A stretch of 64,000 bases of DNA from Lampris incognitus (lineage: Eukaryota; Chordata; Actinopteri; Lampriformes; Lampridae). The notes beneath the pieces were generated by a model. It did not search any database and had not been told where the DNA came from. It saw only the letters and a list, made by a program, of their open reading frames with translations. The translations under genes and the position numbers were made by a program. Shown piece by piece: positions 37,968 to 50,290 of this stretch (position 1 is its first letter; each line of letters opens with the position of its first letter). The DNA is taken from assembly GCF_029633865.1 (NCBI RefSeq), contig NC_079223.1:39300706-39364705 (forward strand), written 5' to 3'.

Positions 37968-38626
37968 TTAATAATAATTTTATCCTTAAAACAAACAGAT
38001 GGCTTGTAAATACCTTCTATTTGTACATACACAGTTACAACCAGTCTAACAGTACACGTGGGTTTACGCTAGAGGGCAGCAGAGCGGTCCTGACGTCCAG
38101 TGGTCTGTGATTCTACTGACTCATCACAAATCTTCAAGTAGTGATGCAGCATGCTGAAATGTTCCCACCGGCATAAAAATGAACGAAACAGGAAAATAAA
38201 ACAACGTGACCAACGCTTAAAAACCGGTAATTCGGTGAGCTCATGATAGAATTAATCATTCATGATAGAATTAATCATTCATGATTGCGTTCAAACGGAG
38301 ATTAAAAATGAAATGGACAAATATTTTTCGAGGGATAAAAGCAGTTTCGTTCTGCCGTTACATTATAAAACTCTATTAAATCAAAACCCATGAGGATTAA
38401 GTCTCAAGTCTCTCTTCGTGGTCTAGGTACGGTTACAGAAGGATTTCCTTCTGGGATCTCTATGATGATGGCTTGTGCTTCAAAGAATCTTTGCAGACGT
38501 GTTCATGGAGGTGTTAAGTGGGAAAGATAAGGCAACCGTTGAGTGATTAGTTGAGCGGGCTGGAAAGAGAAGGGCTTCATTTTCTCAACTCGGGCACGTC
38601 CAGGCCAGGCTGGACCAACTCCTGTT

Positions 38627-41600
38627 TTAGTGGGCCTTGCCATTGCCATTCATGTGGTTTGTCTGAGTCTTGGGTATTTCAGTGCTGTAGAGACAGTCCA
38701 GGAAGCCCCGGGAGATCTCGGTCACCATGGATCTGTCTGGGATGGACTGGGCCATGCCGTAAATCGCTCCCTAAAAATGTCCGAAAGGCGAGAGGGAGTT
38801 TACTTCCACGTAGTATTACAGATTCACAGGAGTCACGTGTTGTTATGGACTTGCTCATGATAATTATATATTCATATTCAAATCCTAAACAGGGGTAATT
38901 TGGTATACATGAACTGGAACAACGTCAGTAAATGTCTGTGTATGATGTGCAATAATATTTTCATAAGGTGTAATATAGCATTTGATACTTTTTTCCTCTT
39001 ATTACTATTTATATGTATGGGCAAGTCAAAGTATTCACAGTGCATAGTCGGCCTTAGATGTGAATATCGCAGCTATCATCTATGAGTTTCTGAATATTGT
39101 GGGGTAAATCACAAGTTTCATCACGATATATTATATCGATTCTTTGGACAACGATGCAATATTTGCTGGTATCACAAAGTCTGCCACAATACGATTTTGA
39201 TTCAGGGGCCTGCGATCGATATGAGACGATATCATATGCCCATTTAACGCAGTCAATTATATTTATATCAACTCAAAAAAGGAACTAAAATATGATTTGA
39301 CACTTTTATTACTGAGTTCTTCCAGATGTTCAAATGAAAAACAATCCTATTCTTTTTAATAAAAAGAATGAAAACAGACCTCCTGCTGTTCACTATAAAG
39401 TGCCACATTTCTCATGTTGAAGTGTCAATTTTTGATGACCTTTCAATTATGAACATAAACCATGCACCTTGGATTTACAAGGTTTTGTCTGTGTGCTCAG
39501 TGGTTAAGTGACATTGAGCTTTAAAATTTCCACATCCTCGGTGTATCTTAAAGATGATGATATGGATCGATGTTTTCACTTTGTATCAATGATATTTGAT
39601 CGTTGATCATTGAATTGATACATCGATCCAGATTGATGGATCATTACACCCCTAGTAGAAACCTATATCTGGCTGCTATCACCTGGACATGGAGTTGGCA
39701 CATGCCAACTTGTAAAAAGAACACCTCCGCTATGAATAGCATTGTAATTAATATGTGTGAGTACATGCACTCCCGCAGGGTTTGCACATATAAGTTGAGC
39801 TGAGAAATACGAGTGCATCTTCATGAGGTGGTAGAGAAAGCAGAATTCAGCTTACCATTCCGGTTGTCTTCTCCTTGGGGTTCTTCATGATAATGGCCAC
39901 CTGCTCTTTGACATCACGAATAAACTGACCAGCGACACCTGGCTGGGTGTGCAGAACCGTGCAACAAATGTGAATGCTGTTAAGAGAGAAATACGCAAGA
40001 GGATCACACAGTTATTTGAAGTGTGACTATTCTGTTTTACTGTTAAACTGTCAAATAATGACTTTTTTCCCTCCCCCGGTTCTACCTGGATGGATACTGA
40101 AGCGTGTTTAGATTCCAGCCCTTGGATGTCAGTGCATTAGAGAGACGGAAGATATCAAAAACATCCGAGCCCATTGCCACCACAGACACCTCTGGATCTC
40201 CAAACACAAACACACCATTTACCTTTTGGATTCTGTCGAGACATTAGAATAAAAAATAAAGATTGAGTTTCAAAAATCAGTTGTGCCCAGAAAAAACTAT
40301 TGATGAAATCAAAGTTGAACAACAATGACAACCCGAGAAGTAAGCTGTGTGCTCATAAGCATCCATCACATAAAACAATTGAAAGTTTAACCAGCTGAAT
40401 GATAACTCTTATCAATAGTTTTGTTTTCTGGATTTGCTTGCACTGTTAAATGCAGATTTTAACTGTTACTGAGGCGAGCATCTTACTCTGTTTTAATTTT
40501 GCGCGCTGTGCTGATAATCTTCTTGGTGGCATCTACATAGCCATTCTGGCCCATGTGCATCATGGTAGCCCAGCAGGCGGCGATGATGCCCCCCGGTCTG
40601 GAGCCTGCCACTGAGGGGGAGGCGTAGATTCCACCTTGCCAATCTGGGGCTACAAAGTATTGGTAGTGACGATACTTCTTATCACTATACAGGATTACTG
40701 AGGAACCCTTGGGGGCGTACCCATACTGGAGAGGTAACATGGAGTACAGACACATACATTGAGAGAGAAACAGACGCAAAATGATTTTTAATTTCTATGG
40801 AGGAACTGGTACAATGAGAAAGAGCAATTATCCATATCCCAGAGTTCCTACACTTCTGCACAAATTAAATTCCATGACTATTTCTTAACATATTGCAGAA
40901 AACATTTACCAGGAATTGTTCAATGTATCGAGCCATGCGGAGGCATGATTTCTGAGATCGCTTGATTTGTCAGACGTCATGTTCCCCCATTAAAAACTTC
41001 TTGAAACAGTTGAAACATGTTTCAAGACATATTGGATTGCAGAAGTCCTGAAAAACACTTTTTCAATTTCCATTCTTTGCATAACTGTGGAAGCTTGACA
41101 TCAGAGCCAGGAATCGAAGCCAGAAGGCCATGGGGGGGGGGGGGTACAGATATGATGGGAAACAAGAACCACTCCTTACCTTGTGGGTATCTGCGGAGAT
41201 GCTGGTAACACCCTTTACTCTGAAGTCAAATGGGGCTAATGGGTAGCCAGCGTTTGCCATGAACACAATGAGAAAGCCTCCTAGACAGGCATCCACATGC
41301 AAAGGGAGGCTGTAGTGTACAGCCAGCTGGAACACCCCAAGGGAAAGTGTGAGTGAGCGACTCTATGTACTCTCAACTCCATTAGTTTTTTCTGTTTTTG
41401 ATAGGGCACACTTCTCACCTTGGCCACTTCCTCAGTGGGGTCCATGATTCCATGAGGGAACTGAGGTGCTGAGCACACAAGCATGGCAGTGTTCTTGTTG
41501 ATAGCCCTCTTCATAGCCTTAGTCATGAGAAAAATAGGGAAGTATATTTGCCAGTTTCCTATGTGGCTTGTGACATTAGACAATTAACAGTCATTCTAAA

Positions 41601-44600
41601 AATTAAAAAAAAAAATCCAAGGAGTGAAATCAATTAACATAATGTCTATTCATACTCTTACCTTCACGTCTACCTTCATAGTTTTTTTGTCCAGGGGTAT
41701 GTGAACAAGTTTCATCCCAAAGTAGTGGGCTGCTTTGTCAAAGGCTGCATGGACACTCACTGGTGCAAGACTGTAAAAATTAGAGCAATAGTTATGTTGA
41801 AACACCAACTGGTAAGTCATTACGAATTCAAGGCAGCTACGACAACCGTGTGTGCAAAACACCAGGCAAAAACCACTGACAGGTCTTTAATATTGTGCAA
41901 GTACCATCTTCTAAACTTGTCAATGACATTTTTAATCTCAACCGGTCTTACATTTCAGGGTGTTTAACACCACGTTCATATGCCATGTCTCTGTATGCTT
42001 TGCAGGCCATCAGTATACTCTCAGTTCCCCCTGAAGTGACCTAAAAAGGAGCAGCAGCAGTTGACAGTCAGAAGACATTGATCTCATGTCTCGCAATAAA
42101 ACCATTCGGTCAGTGGTTTTTTTTTTTGTGTGCAAATTTTGTAAGCTGTGCATGGAAACTTACTGTGCCACAGGAGTTGGGCCCACCATGGAAAAGTGTG
42201 CAAGCCATTCTAACCACCTCTGCTTCCATCTTCCTTACGCCAGGAAAGATATCTGGGTGAAGTGGGTTGCTCCATGCAAAGTCACCATATACCTAGAGTC
42301 AAAAGCAGTAAGATGGGTGACCAAATCCGTGTGGATAAAAAACAATTTATGAGTCTACAGTGAGGTCAAGAATACAAAAGCAGTTGTCTTTCATAACAAA
42401 CAAATGGGAGAAAAATTCCTGCTTGGCATAGTTAATATTCAACCATTATTATCTGCCTAAAATACCAAAGCACAGAGAAGGTTATAAAGAGACATACCTT
42501 AACCAAGAGTTTGGTGAGTGTTTCATCACCCCAGTACACTGCACCTGAAACCCATCCTTTCTCCCACTGTACTTCATCTGTAAGAGGAAAATACCTGATT
42601 AAAAAATATCCGAGTAAAAAAAAACAAAAAAAACATATGACCCAAAATCTTATGCCCTATTCTGTCAGTGGTAAGGGCCAACCCTGCCATTCACCACGTT
42701 GCACCAGCATACTTAAAGACAGCAACATGCTATTCCTGTTGGTTTCTATAATCATTTCACATTAGCTCCGGAAAATGTTTTGGGAGGTAGGAATAAAATA
42801 AATAAGTGAGGCTTTTCAAGAAGAAAGCTATAAAAATAATGGACCTTGAGCGAACCCAAGGACAAATTACTACTTACTCAGTGTCTCATACTCTCTGATC
42901 TTGTTAAGCACTTGGCTCTGGGAGAGACCTTGTGAGGGCAGCTGTTTAGTGTAGCTCATACCGTCTTTCAGCGTGCAAAGGCTTGCAGACATGTCGTCTA
43001 AGGCCTTGTTCAGCTGGGTCTGAATCTGTCATAAACAGACAACAGAGTCACTTCATAGACACCAAGGCCAACATAGTCACTGGATGCAGCTTAATTTATC
43101 CATACAAAATTAAAAAAAAAAGTATATACCATAAAATGCAACCATAAAATAACTAAAATACTTTGTCAAAAAAATAGCTCATTTGTTTTTGTACAGTAGA
43201 GGTTCTATAGGTCAAAGGTTGTCATGTACGTATGGGAAACCCAAAAGACAATAAGAAGGGATTATTAATAACAAGCTCCATCTGAATGAGAGCTCTCAGT
43301 TAAATGGTGATACAATGACCAAAGGTAACCCAATACTATCACAAGTACATGATGTAAAGTGTGCCAAAGGTCCCAACAACCCCCCCCCCCGCCCGCATGC
43401 TTGCGCTCAGTCGTCCATGAATGACTCATAAGAGCTTTAGAAGATAGACTCAGAGCACATCTGCTGTGAAAAGAAGAAACAGAAAAACCACAACACTTAC
43501 TGCCCCGCCGATGAAGGGTATTTTTCTGATGAGTCGAAAGCATTTCTTCTTGATTCTGGATGTGAGGCCTATAAATCAAGGAACAAGCAGGCAGCTGTAG
43601 TGAGATACGGCTGGACAGAGTCAACTGCAAATGCCAAACAGCTGACTATGACTAGACCAACGATCACATGTCGACACCAGCAGCGGCCTCTTAAGTCTGG
43701 GCCTTGCACTGACAAAGCATTTTATTTTGGCCCCCGAGAGATCCTCTAAATGACATGATTTTCATCTGGCTCGGGGTACAGCTGAGGTCAAACCAGACTT
43801 TAAGTATGCTAAAAGACGGGTGGAGTTGGCTTGTTGCTAAAGGAATTCAACCGCTCCAATACGGGGCCGTAGAGAAAGTCCTGGCGTTTGACTTCAAAAG
43901 TTTGAGGTTACCGATTGATAACCGAAGTCAAATTCCAACAAAGTTTTGGAGCGATGGTAGGACTGTGTTGCTGCAGAGTCTCTGCTGGCAGTAACTGTTT
44001 AAAGTATGTTCCCTTCAAAAGGCCATTCACTGAGTTTTGACAAGGCTGGCTTCACATAACAGGAGCATACTTTTTTTTTTTTACTCATAAATCTTAAATG
44101 TCGCCAGTTAAGTAGTGATACTAAGCCTCAAAAGGGTTTTGTGAATTTGGCCTTGGAACAGAAGAACATTGTTAAAAATGGCTCACTTTGATTGATATAA
44201 TCTCTGATTATTTCTTCAGCTGGCCTACATTGTACTCATGCATCATTTGAGGTAAATTACTTTCTTGCTGGAAGAGGAAGCCTTTAGCCCAGACTGCTCC
44301 CAGGGTGGTGATGAAAGTAACGCCAATGATCTGCCACGGCTCCAGGTCCTTGCAGAGTAAGTTCACCTGCCGCCGTCCCTCCTCTAGATACAGCAAGAGC
44401 ATCTCCTTATACACCTCCAAGGCACTCTGTAGAAGTTAAAAGAGTACGTAATCTATGGAGGATTCTTGAAGCATATAGCAATACGCATACAGTTGAATGG
44501 CTGTATAGCCAAACAAATTACGGATATTAACATTTTGCACAAAACTGGTAACTGGTATAACTGTTTCAATGAAAGAAATCCACTTTATTTTTGTCATTGT

Positions 44601-45159
44601 GCAGTTGTTCAGTTTCAATGAAATTTGCTCTCTGCATTTAACCCATCCTATTGTACTATAGGAGCAGTGGACAGCTGCAGCGCCTGGGGACCAACTCCAG
44701 TTCTTCTTTCCACTGCCTTGCTCAGGGGCACAGACAGGAGTATTAACCCTAACATGCATGTCTTTTTGATGGTGGGACGAAACCGGAGCAACCGGAGGAA
44801 ACCCCCGCAGACACAGGGAGAACATGCAAACTCTACACAGACAGGGCCTGGGACAGCCTGGGGTTCGAACCCAGGACCTTCTTGCTGTGAGGCAACAGTG
44901 CTAACCGCTGGGCCACTGTGCTGCCCCAAAATAAAGCAGCCCCAAGATAATTAGGCTATATTCTATATATAGCTAAATTAACATTTATTGTCCCTTTTTT
45001 TCTCTATGCTCACATGAATACTCTTGCAAAAATATGAAGAAAAAAACAAAAACAAAAACAAATTATGATCATTACAAATTATAAAAGCCTACACAGTATT
45101 AGCAATTTAAACCAGATATATTGATGCTGAGTGGTACTTACACCAGAAGACAAAGTCAT
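38627..45159 (-). CDS. sgpl1: Sphingosine-1-phosphate lyase 1
   Basis: ER-membrane PLP enzyme that cleaves sphingosine-1-phosphate to hexadecenal and phosphoethanolamine, the last step of sphingolipid breakdown. Exons, 5' to 3': 45159-45142, 44426-44261, 43568-43501, 43025-42878, 42577-42498, 42292-42164, 42040-41952, 41770-41662, 41517-41419, 41326-41180, 40725-40487, 40232-40086, 39976-39856, 38770-38627. All are GT-AG. The sum is 1704 nt, 567 residues (human 568). Exon 1 gives only MTLSSG. Exon 2 carries the membrane span (about residues 38-58, [16 protein letters not shown]). Exon 7 has [18 protein letters not shown], exon 10 [14 protein letters not shown] and SISADTHK with the Schiff-base Lys at residue 351 (human 353), and exon 11 YGYAPKGSS. 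The last exon ends NGNGKAH. The gene looks intact and is convergent with pcbd1. Confidence 0.96.
39090..39655. mobile_element. hAT-like non-autonomous element in the sgpl1 last intron
   Basis: The right end reads TCATTACACCCCTAG, and the subterminal regions are rich in ATCGATC and ATATCG motifs (for example ATATATTATATCGATTC at left), as in fish hAT MITEs. The left end is not sharply defined. No coding capacity. Confidence 0.5.
44580..44930 (-). repeat. Copy of the GTGGCGCAGTGG-type fish SINE, reverse orientation
   Basis: Contains complements of the 34141-34546 family: GGGAGAACATGCAAACTC, GGTTCGAACCCAGGACC and GCTAACCGCTGGGCCAC. The remainder (TTTAACCCATCCTA, GAGCAGTGG) belongs to a related fish repeat. 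It lies in sgpl1 intron 1. Confidence 0.7.
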
Positions 45160-48129
45160 TCTTGCACAATTTAATCTTTATGCCTCTAATATGCTCAGTA
45201 TCTGTCAGTTCATGAACCGAAGGCTTTCATCAAGTGCGGCAGGTGGTTCCTACTCTTTCAGGTTAGCGTGAGAAATTGTCAGGTGACTACACCCTCACAA
45301 GAGACTCCTCCCAACACTCCAGCCAGTAGGAGACATAACGTTTGTAGCCAATGGAGGAGAGGGGATGTTTTACACCGCCAGTCTTGATAGGAGGACATAG
45401 GAAGTTGTCTTCATGTGGAAAGAATTATATAGGATGCCAGCTTTTACGATCAACAGATGGAGAACATTTCTTCCTCTGTTAATCAAAATATCAATCCCCG
45501 TATGGTATTTTCCCAAACTGTTGAGTGACTGATGCAAAGTACAACCTCTCATGCTTAAATCCAGTCGACGATCATACTAAATTATTCTTGACTGTTATTT
45601 CGTAAGTGCAGTAAAAATTAACAGATCTACTAACGTTTGCCATTATCTCTGCAATACTGCTTTTTATCATGACAGCGACAGGCGGTTTGATAACAAGGAA
45701 GATTGTTCCTCACGTAAATCAGCCACAATCAGATGGAGAAAAGCTGAAGGTCCAAAAAGTATATCAGATAACCATAATTTGCAACGACTGACATAAACAT
45801 CACATAACGGTAGTTTGAGGGTAGGGGGCTTGGGTAGGGGGGTTACTCCTTTTGTAATGAATGTTTCAATCTCATGATGTCAAAGATCTTGCTTTTCTCA
45901 GTTTTCAAAATAAATGATGTTTTTAAGAAACAGTCAGCTCCACAATTGAAGTATAATCTGCAGCTTATTTACCAATAACTTAATCAATGACCAATGAATA
46001 ATGCAGAGAAGGAGGGCTCTCGCTACAGAACAACAACCGACCCTTCTCAGACTACAGTTGTCATTCCTATTTGTTTGAATAGCATGCTCTCATACAGGTT
46101 TGGCAGGGTTAGCTGATGACAACAGCATCAGGCGCAACGGTATACAAGTCATGTGATCCACTACGGCTATGTTTTAAATGGGGGGGGGGGGGGGCACATG
46201 CAAATCCTTTCATTAACAAACATGGAATTGATCCTACATTTTCTGTGACGGAAATGAGGACCAGTGGACTCTCTAAAATGTCTCCTGTTTCAAAAGGGCA
46301 GTCACATTGTGAGTGACGCAACGTGAAAGAGGCTCGAGCCTCAGTGATCCATGCCATATTTCTGGCCTTCATTTGTCCATTTGTCATAAAGTAGAGATTA
46401 AATTGTGTTATCTAAAGTCAGGTCAAAAGGCAAGTTTGGGGGGCTGATGTAATATGCACAACCCCTTTGGAAATATGCCTCTTTTTGTTATTCAACACAT
46501 TCTCCAGCTTTTTTTCAGATTATCATTTTTTTACAGTCCCAAATTTTACAGCACATTCAATGCTGTCTTTGCCTCAGGGGAGTATATGCAGAGTATGAAC
46601 AAAGACTTTCATGCACATTTTGTTCGGCCTATTGTTGTGTAGTAGACGCCCATTCCTCCGCTTTCTCCCATACAGGCAGTTGGCTATTCCCTAAGGAGCC
46701 CTTTGTGTTCTCAAAAGGGAGGTCATTTTCTCATGGAAATGTGCTGGGTGTGAGGAGGTTGCTGCTGGGATACATTAGAGGTAAACAGAACATTGTCACA
46801 GTTTGTCCAGAGGAGTCATAAATAAGTTAGAAGTTGAAATAATTATGTGGCTCTGCAATTCACTTTTCTGGCATCCCTTTGAACCGCTGTCAAGTTTTCC
46901 ACCAATCACAATCTCGTGGCTCGATCGCCACTGACAGATTTCAATGCCAAAGTAGACATTTTGAACTCACATGACCTGAATTTGAATCGCACGTCTCATT
47001 ACACTGCACGTCTCAATAATTGTAAGCACTTCCCTTGGTTTATGTCTACATCTGATTTGTCAAGATTGCAACAGGCAATTTGGAGTTGGTGCCGAGATGA
47101 CTCAAGCACACTTAAGCCATCTCTGCACCAACTGCAAACTGCCTGACAAATTAACATTAACTATGAACCACACAGCGGTTTGCTGCTTCAAAACACCAGG
47201 AGACTTGTCACGCCACTTGTGTCTTGCTCTCATGCAAACTTCATCCCTGCTCTTCGGGGAGGAGGAGGAGGAGGACGAGGAGGTGGGGAGCACATCACGA
47301 ACCAGTCAAAACAGAAACCTAGCGCAAGGCTTTGTTTGAATTTCCTGTCTGTTTGCATTAAACAGGAAGTCTAATATTAGACACCGAGCACTACAACAAA
47401 AAGTGCTGCATTTTGCCCCCCCCCCCCAAAGACAGCTCATCTTTCCTACTCCTTGTTAATAAGGACAATAACACAGACTATAAGTGTGGTTTCCTTTGGC
47501 GAGAGAAATCAAATGCAAAAATACAGTTTTGGTTTTTTTTGTTGAGAACGCATCACTTTATTGCCTATTGGAAGTACAGCCTACTGGTGTAAGATAACAC
47601 ACAGCAATACTTGCCAAGCGAGTTACAACTCCATCCGAGACTGATAAAGGTCGTAAAGTTTTCATCATCATCATCATCTTACTGCTTCAAATACAACCAT
47701 TAACTTGACGACAACCCATGCCCCTGCTTTCTCCACCCTTCGTTACCTCGCCACTTTCTCAACCTTTCGCTTTGGCATCTTCCAGAGCAAACCCACACCC
47801 AGATCCAGATCTCGGGGGTGATAAACTGAGCGGTAAGACTTGGCAGCGTAACGTCTAAGCGACAGGTTTTACTTTCTGTCATCTGTGTATATCACGAAGC
47901 GCACCATGCTGGAGAGAAATAACATGTCTCATGAAATATTGACATGCTCCGCGTAAATGGGAGACGCGGTTAAAGGTTTTAAGGTTTTCGGGTTTAACAT
48001 GATCGATCACTTACCCAGTGATCCATGTCGTCGGCAAACAAAAAAAAATGCACACTTAAAAACCAACGCTTTTCTTCGAGAAAAAGGAAAGTCACCTCAA
48101 GACCAGCTTGCTTTGCGTCTACGGATCAA

Positions 48130-48430
48130 CATCCTCGGCTACTATCATATACATGAGTAAGGCGAACCCACTTTCAGGAAGTAACGAGCAGCTAGTCATG
48201 CGCAGTCGCACGCTAGTAGATCTCGCGGCCATGCGGGTGGTTTCCTCGCGTAGGTCCAGGTCCGATGCGTGTGCTGATGTTGTGTAAGGATCAGCTGTTG
48301 AACGCAGCCCACGCAATCGTTTCGACGCGCACTAGCGGAGTAGCGATCAAAGCGCTTACTAGCGCGTCGCGTTTGGAATGACGTAAAATGTTTTCCTCCC
48401 CAGAGTGCATGGAGCGCCCTCTAGCGCCCG
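48130..48430. promoter_or_regulatory. CpG-rich patch, possible sgpl1 upstream promoter
   Basis: Unusually CG-dense for the surroundings (GTCGCACGCTAG, CGTTTCGACGCGCAC, TAGCGCGTCGCG). It lies 3 kb upstream of the first coding exon of sgpl1. It could be a promoter with a non-coding first exon, but no splice donor could be assigned. Confidence 0.3.
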
Positions 48431-48761
48431 ATAAATACCCCTACACATCCTGCATCTGACAGCGTTGTTAAAAGAGAAAAACATGGTTGTTGCTCTGTGA
48501 TCTTATGGGAATACATGTTTTTCTCGAAAAACAAAAAAATTATAATGCAGTTGTACTGACCGAAAGCCGAAATTCTCAGGGCCTACCCAACACACGCACA
48601 CCAAAAAGGGAGGAGCCAAGCTTTCAAGTAGTGGATACACTTGTTAAGGTATAGCCAGTGAGCTAAAACTGTGCACATGGTGGACATAAGTGGGTGGTAA
48701 TTGTCTTTCTTAAATGGGTATGTTAGAAAGTTGACTTGGGTCCCGAGCAGCTAGGACTGAA

Positions 48762-48990
48762 GATCAAATCAAATCAAATCAAATCAAATTTATTTGTATA
48801 GCCCAATATCACAATTACAAATTTGCCTCAGTAGGCTTAACAGCAACACAAACATCCTGTCCTTAGACCCTCTCATCGGATAAGGAACAACCCCCTAAAA
48901 AAACAACCCTTTAACAGGGTTTTGTTTTTGTTTTTTGTTTTTTTGTCACATCCACCCCCACTGGCCCCACTGGGGGTCCAGATGCTTGTT
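48762..48990. repeat. Interspersed fish repeat with AAATCAAATC tract
   Basis: Begins with tandem ATCAAATCAA then TTTATTTGTATAGCCCAATATCAC, a sequence I recognise as widespread in fish genomes. The class is not assigned. Confidence 0.55.
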
Positions 48991-49317
48991 GCTTTTTCCT
49001 TCATGTCCACCGTAAAACAGATCTCCAATCTGTGAAGTTGCAACAACTGCCACAGTCAAGTTGTTTCTTATGTGTCTGTCTTTACTTTAAAGAGCTTGTG
49101 GGGCTTTTGCTTTGGAAAATAAAAACAGACGCAGTGACCAGTGTTTCCTGTTTACAACTGTTTCAATGATCGACCATATTCAGTTTTACCAACAGCAACA
49201 CACTTAAAACTGTTTCGATACATCTTACGTTATAATTAAAACAACTAAGATGCATATATAACATATATGCATATATAACATATATAACATGTTATATAAC
49301 ATAAAGTATATAACTAA

Positions 49318-49443
49318 GATGCTGGGATAGGTTCCAGGATCCAGCGACCCTGAGTAAGGATAATGAATGAATGAATGAATGAACGAACGAATGAATGAAT
49401 GAATGAATGAATGAATGAATGCATGCATGAATGAATGAATGAA
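49318..49443 (+). repeat. SINE-like tail and (GAAT)n microsatellite
   Basis: GCTGGGATAGGTTCCAGG followed by GACCCTGAGTAAGGATAA and tandem AATG units, the 3' end of the GTGGCGCAGTGG-type repeat. Confidence 0.65.
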
Positions 49444-50194
49444 AAATATAACAGATAATAATTCCAAATAGGAAAGAGCAAGTATGAACAACATCTGCAG
49501 TTGAGTGGTAAACCAGGCAGCTAACTTTTGAACCAGGACATTGGATACACCCCACACAAAAATAGCAGCCGCACCATCAGCCTCTGCAAGAAATACAGAA
49601 TTTCAACAGTTACCAAAACCCTAAAAGCAAAATAGAAGTGTCCCTGCCTTGTCAGACTTGAGTTCTCACGTGGCCTGGAGGTAGAGGACACATGCGCAGA
49701 TGGACAGTCCACAGTGCTTTACCTCTCATGTTTACAACAACTTTGTTAACGAAAGGTTGCATTTCAAAGCTTCATCCAACTTATGCAGTCCCTGAACAGA
49801 AAACTCTGCCATTAAACACAATCTAACCTTTATCCCAGTCTTCCTCGGTGCAAGGATTTGTCCAAGTACTTGGTGTACTTGTACTTGATGTACAAGTATG
49901 ATGTACCTCAGTGAGAGTAATTCAGGCCATGTGCTCATGTCCCTTAGCTGAGTTGCACTTTAGCATGCATCTTTGCATTCTTCCATAACCTCGATTTAAG
50001 CAGAAGGAGGGAGACTTGAAGTAAACTGAAACACTTACAAGCGTCAACATTTAGGCCCACTTCAGCATTGCTTTCCCAGATACCTTACAGATGTGATGTG
50101 AAGCAAACTGCTCACACTACTATTCAGCACTGAAAGCAATGCTATTTATTTTACAAGGCATATGATACAGGGTCCTCGTGTATATAAGCTTTGT

Positions 50195-50290
50195 GTATAT
50201 ATTGTGTACTATAAGTGCTTTGGGTGTCTTGAAAAGCACTGTATAAATGTAATGATGATGATAATGATGATGATTATTATTATTATATGT
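50195..50290. repeat. Retroposon-like 3' tail with ATG/ATT microsatellite
   Basis: AAAAGCACTGTATAAATGTAATG followed by tandem ATGATG and ATTATT units, a form common at the 3' ends of fish retroposons. Confidence 0.4.

Larger units (their letters stand above)
33574..38626. other. pcbd1-sgpl1 convergent intergenic region
   Basis: Contains two SINEs (33695-34546), a TG/TA microsatellite (35459-35560), a (CAA)n tract near 35877 and a Tc1 remnant (37061-37967). Part of the right side is probably sgpl1 3' UTR. No host gene is supported. Confidence 0.6.

Noticed and set aside
47180-47374. Gly/Arg-rich frame
   Set aside because: Produced by a short GGA repeat, with no gene structure around it.
49225-49557. 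Frame with repeated FIHS residues
   Set aside because: Translation of the (GAAT)n microsatellite next to a SINE tail.
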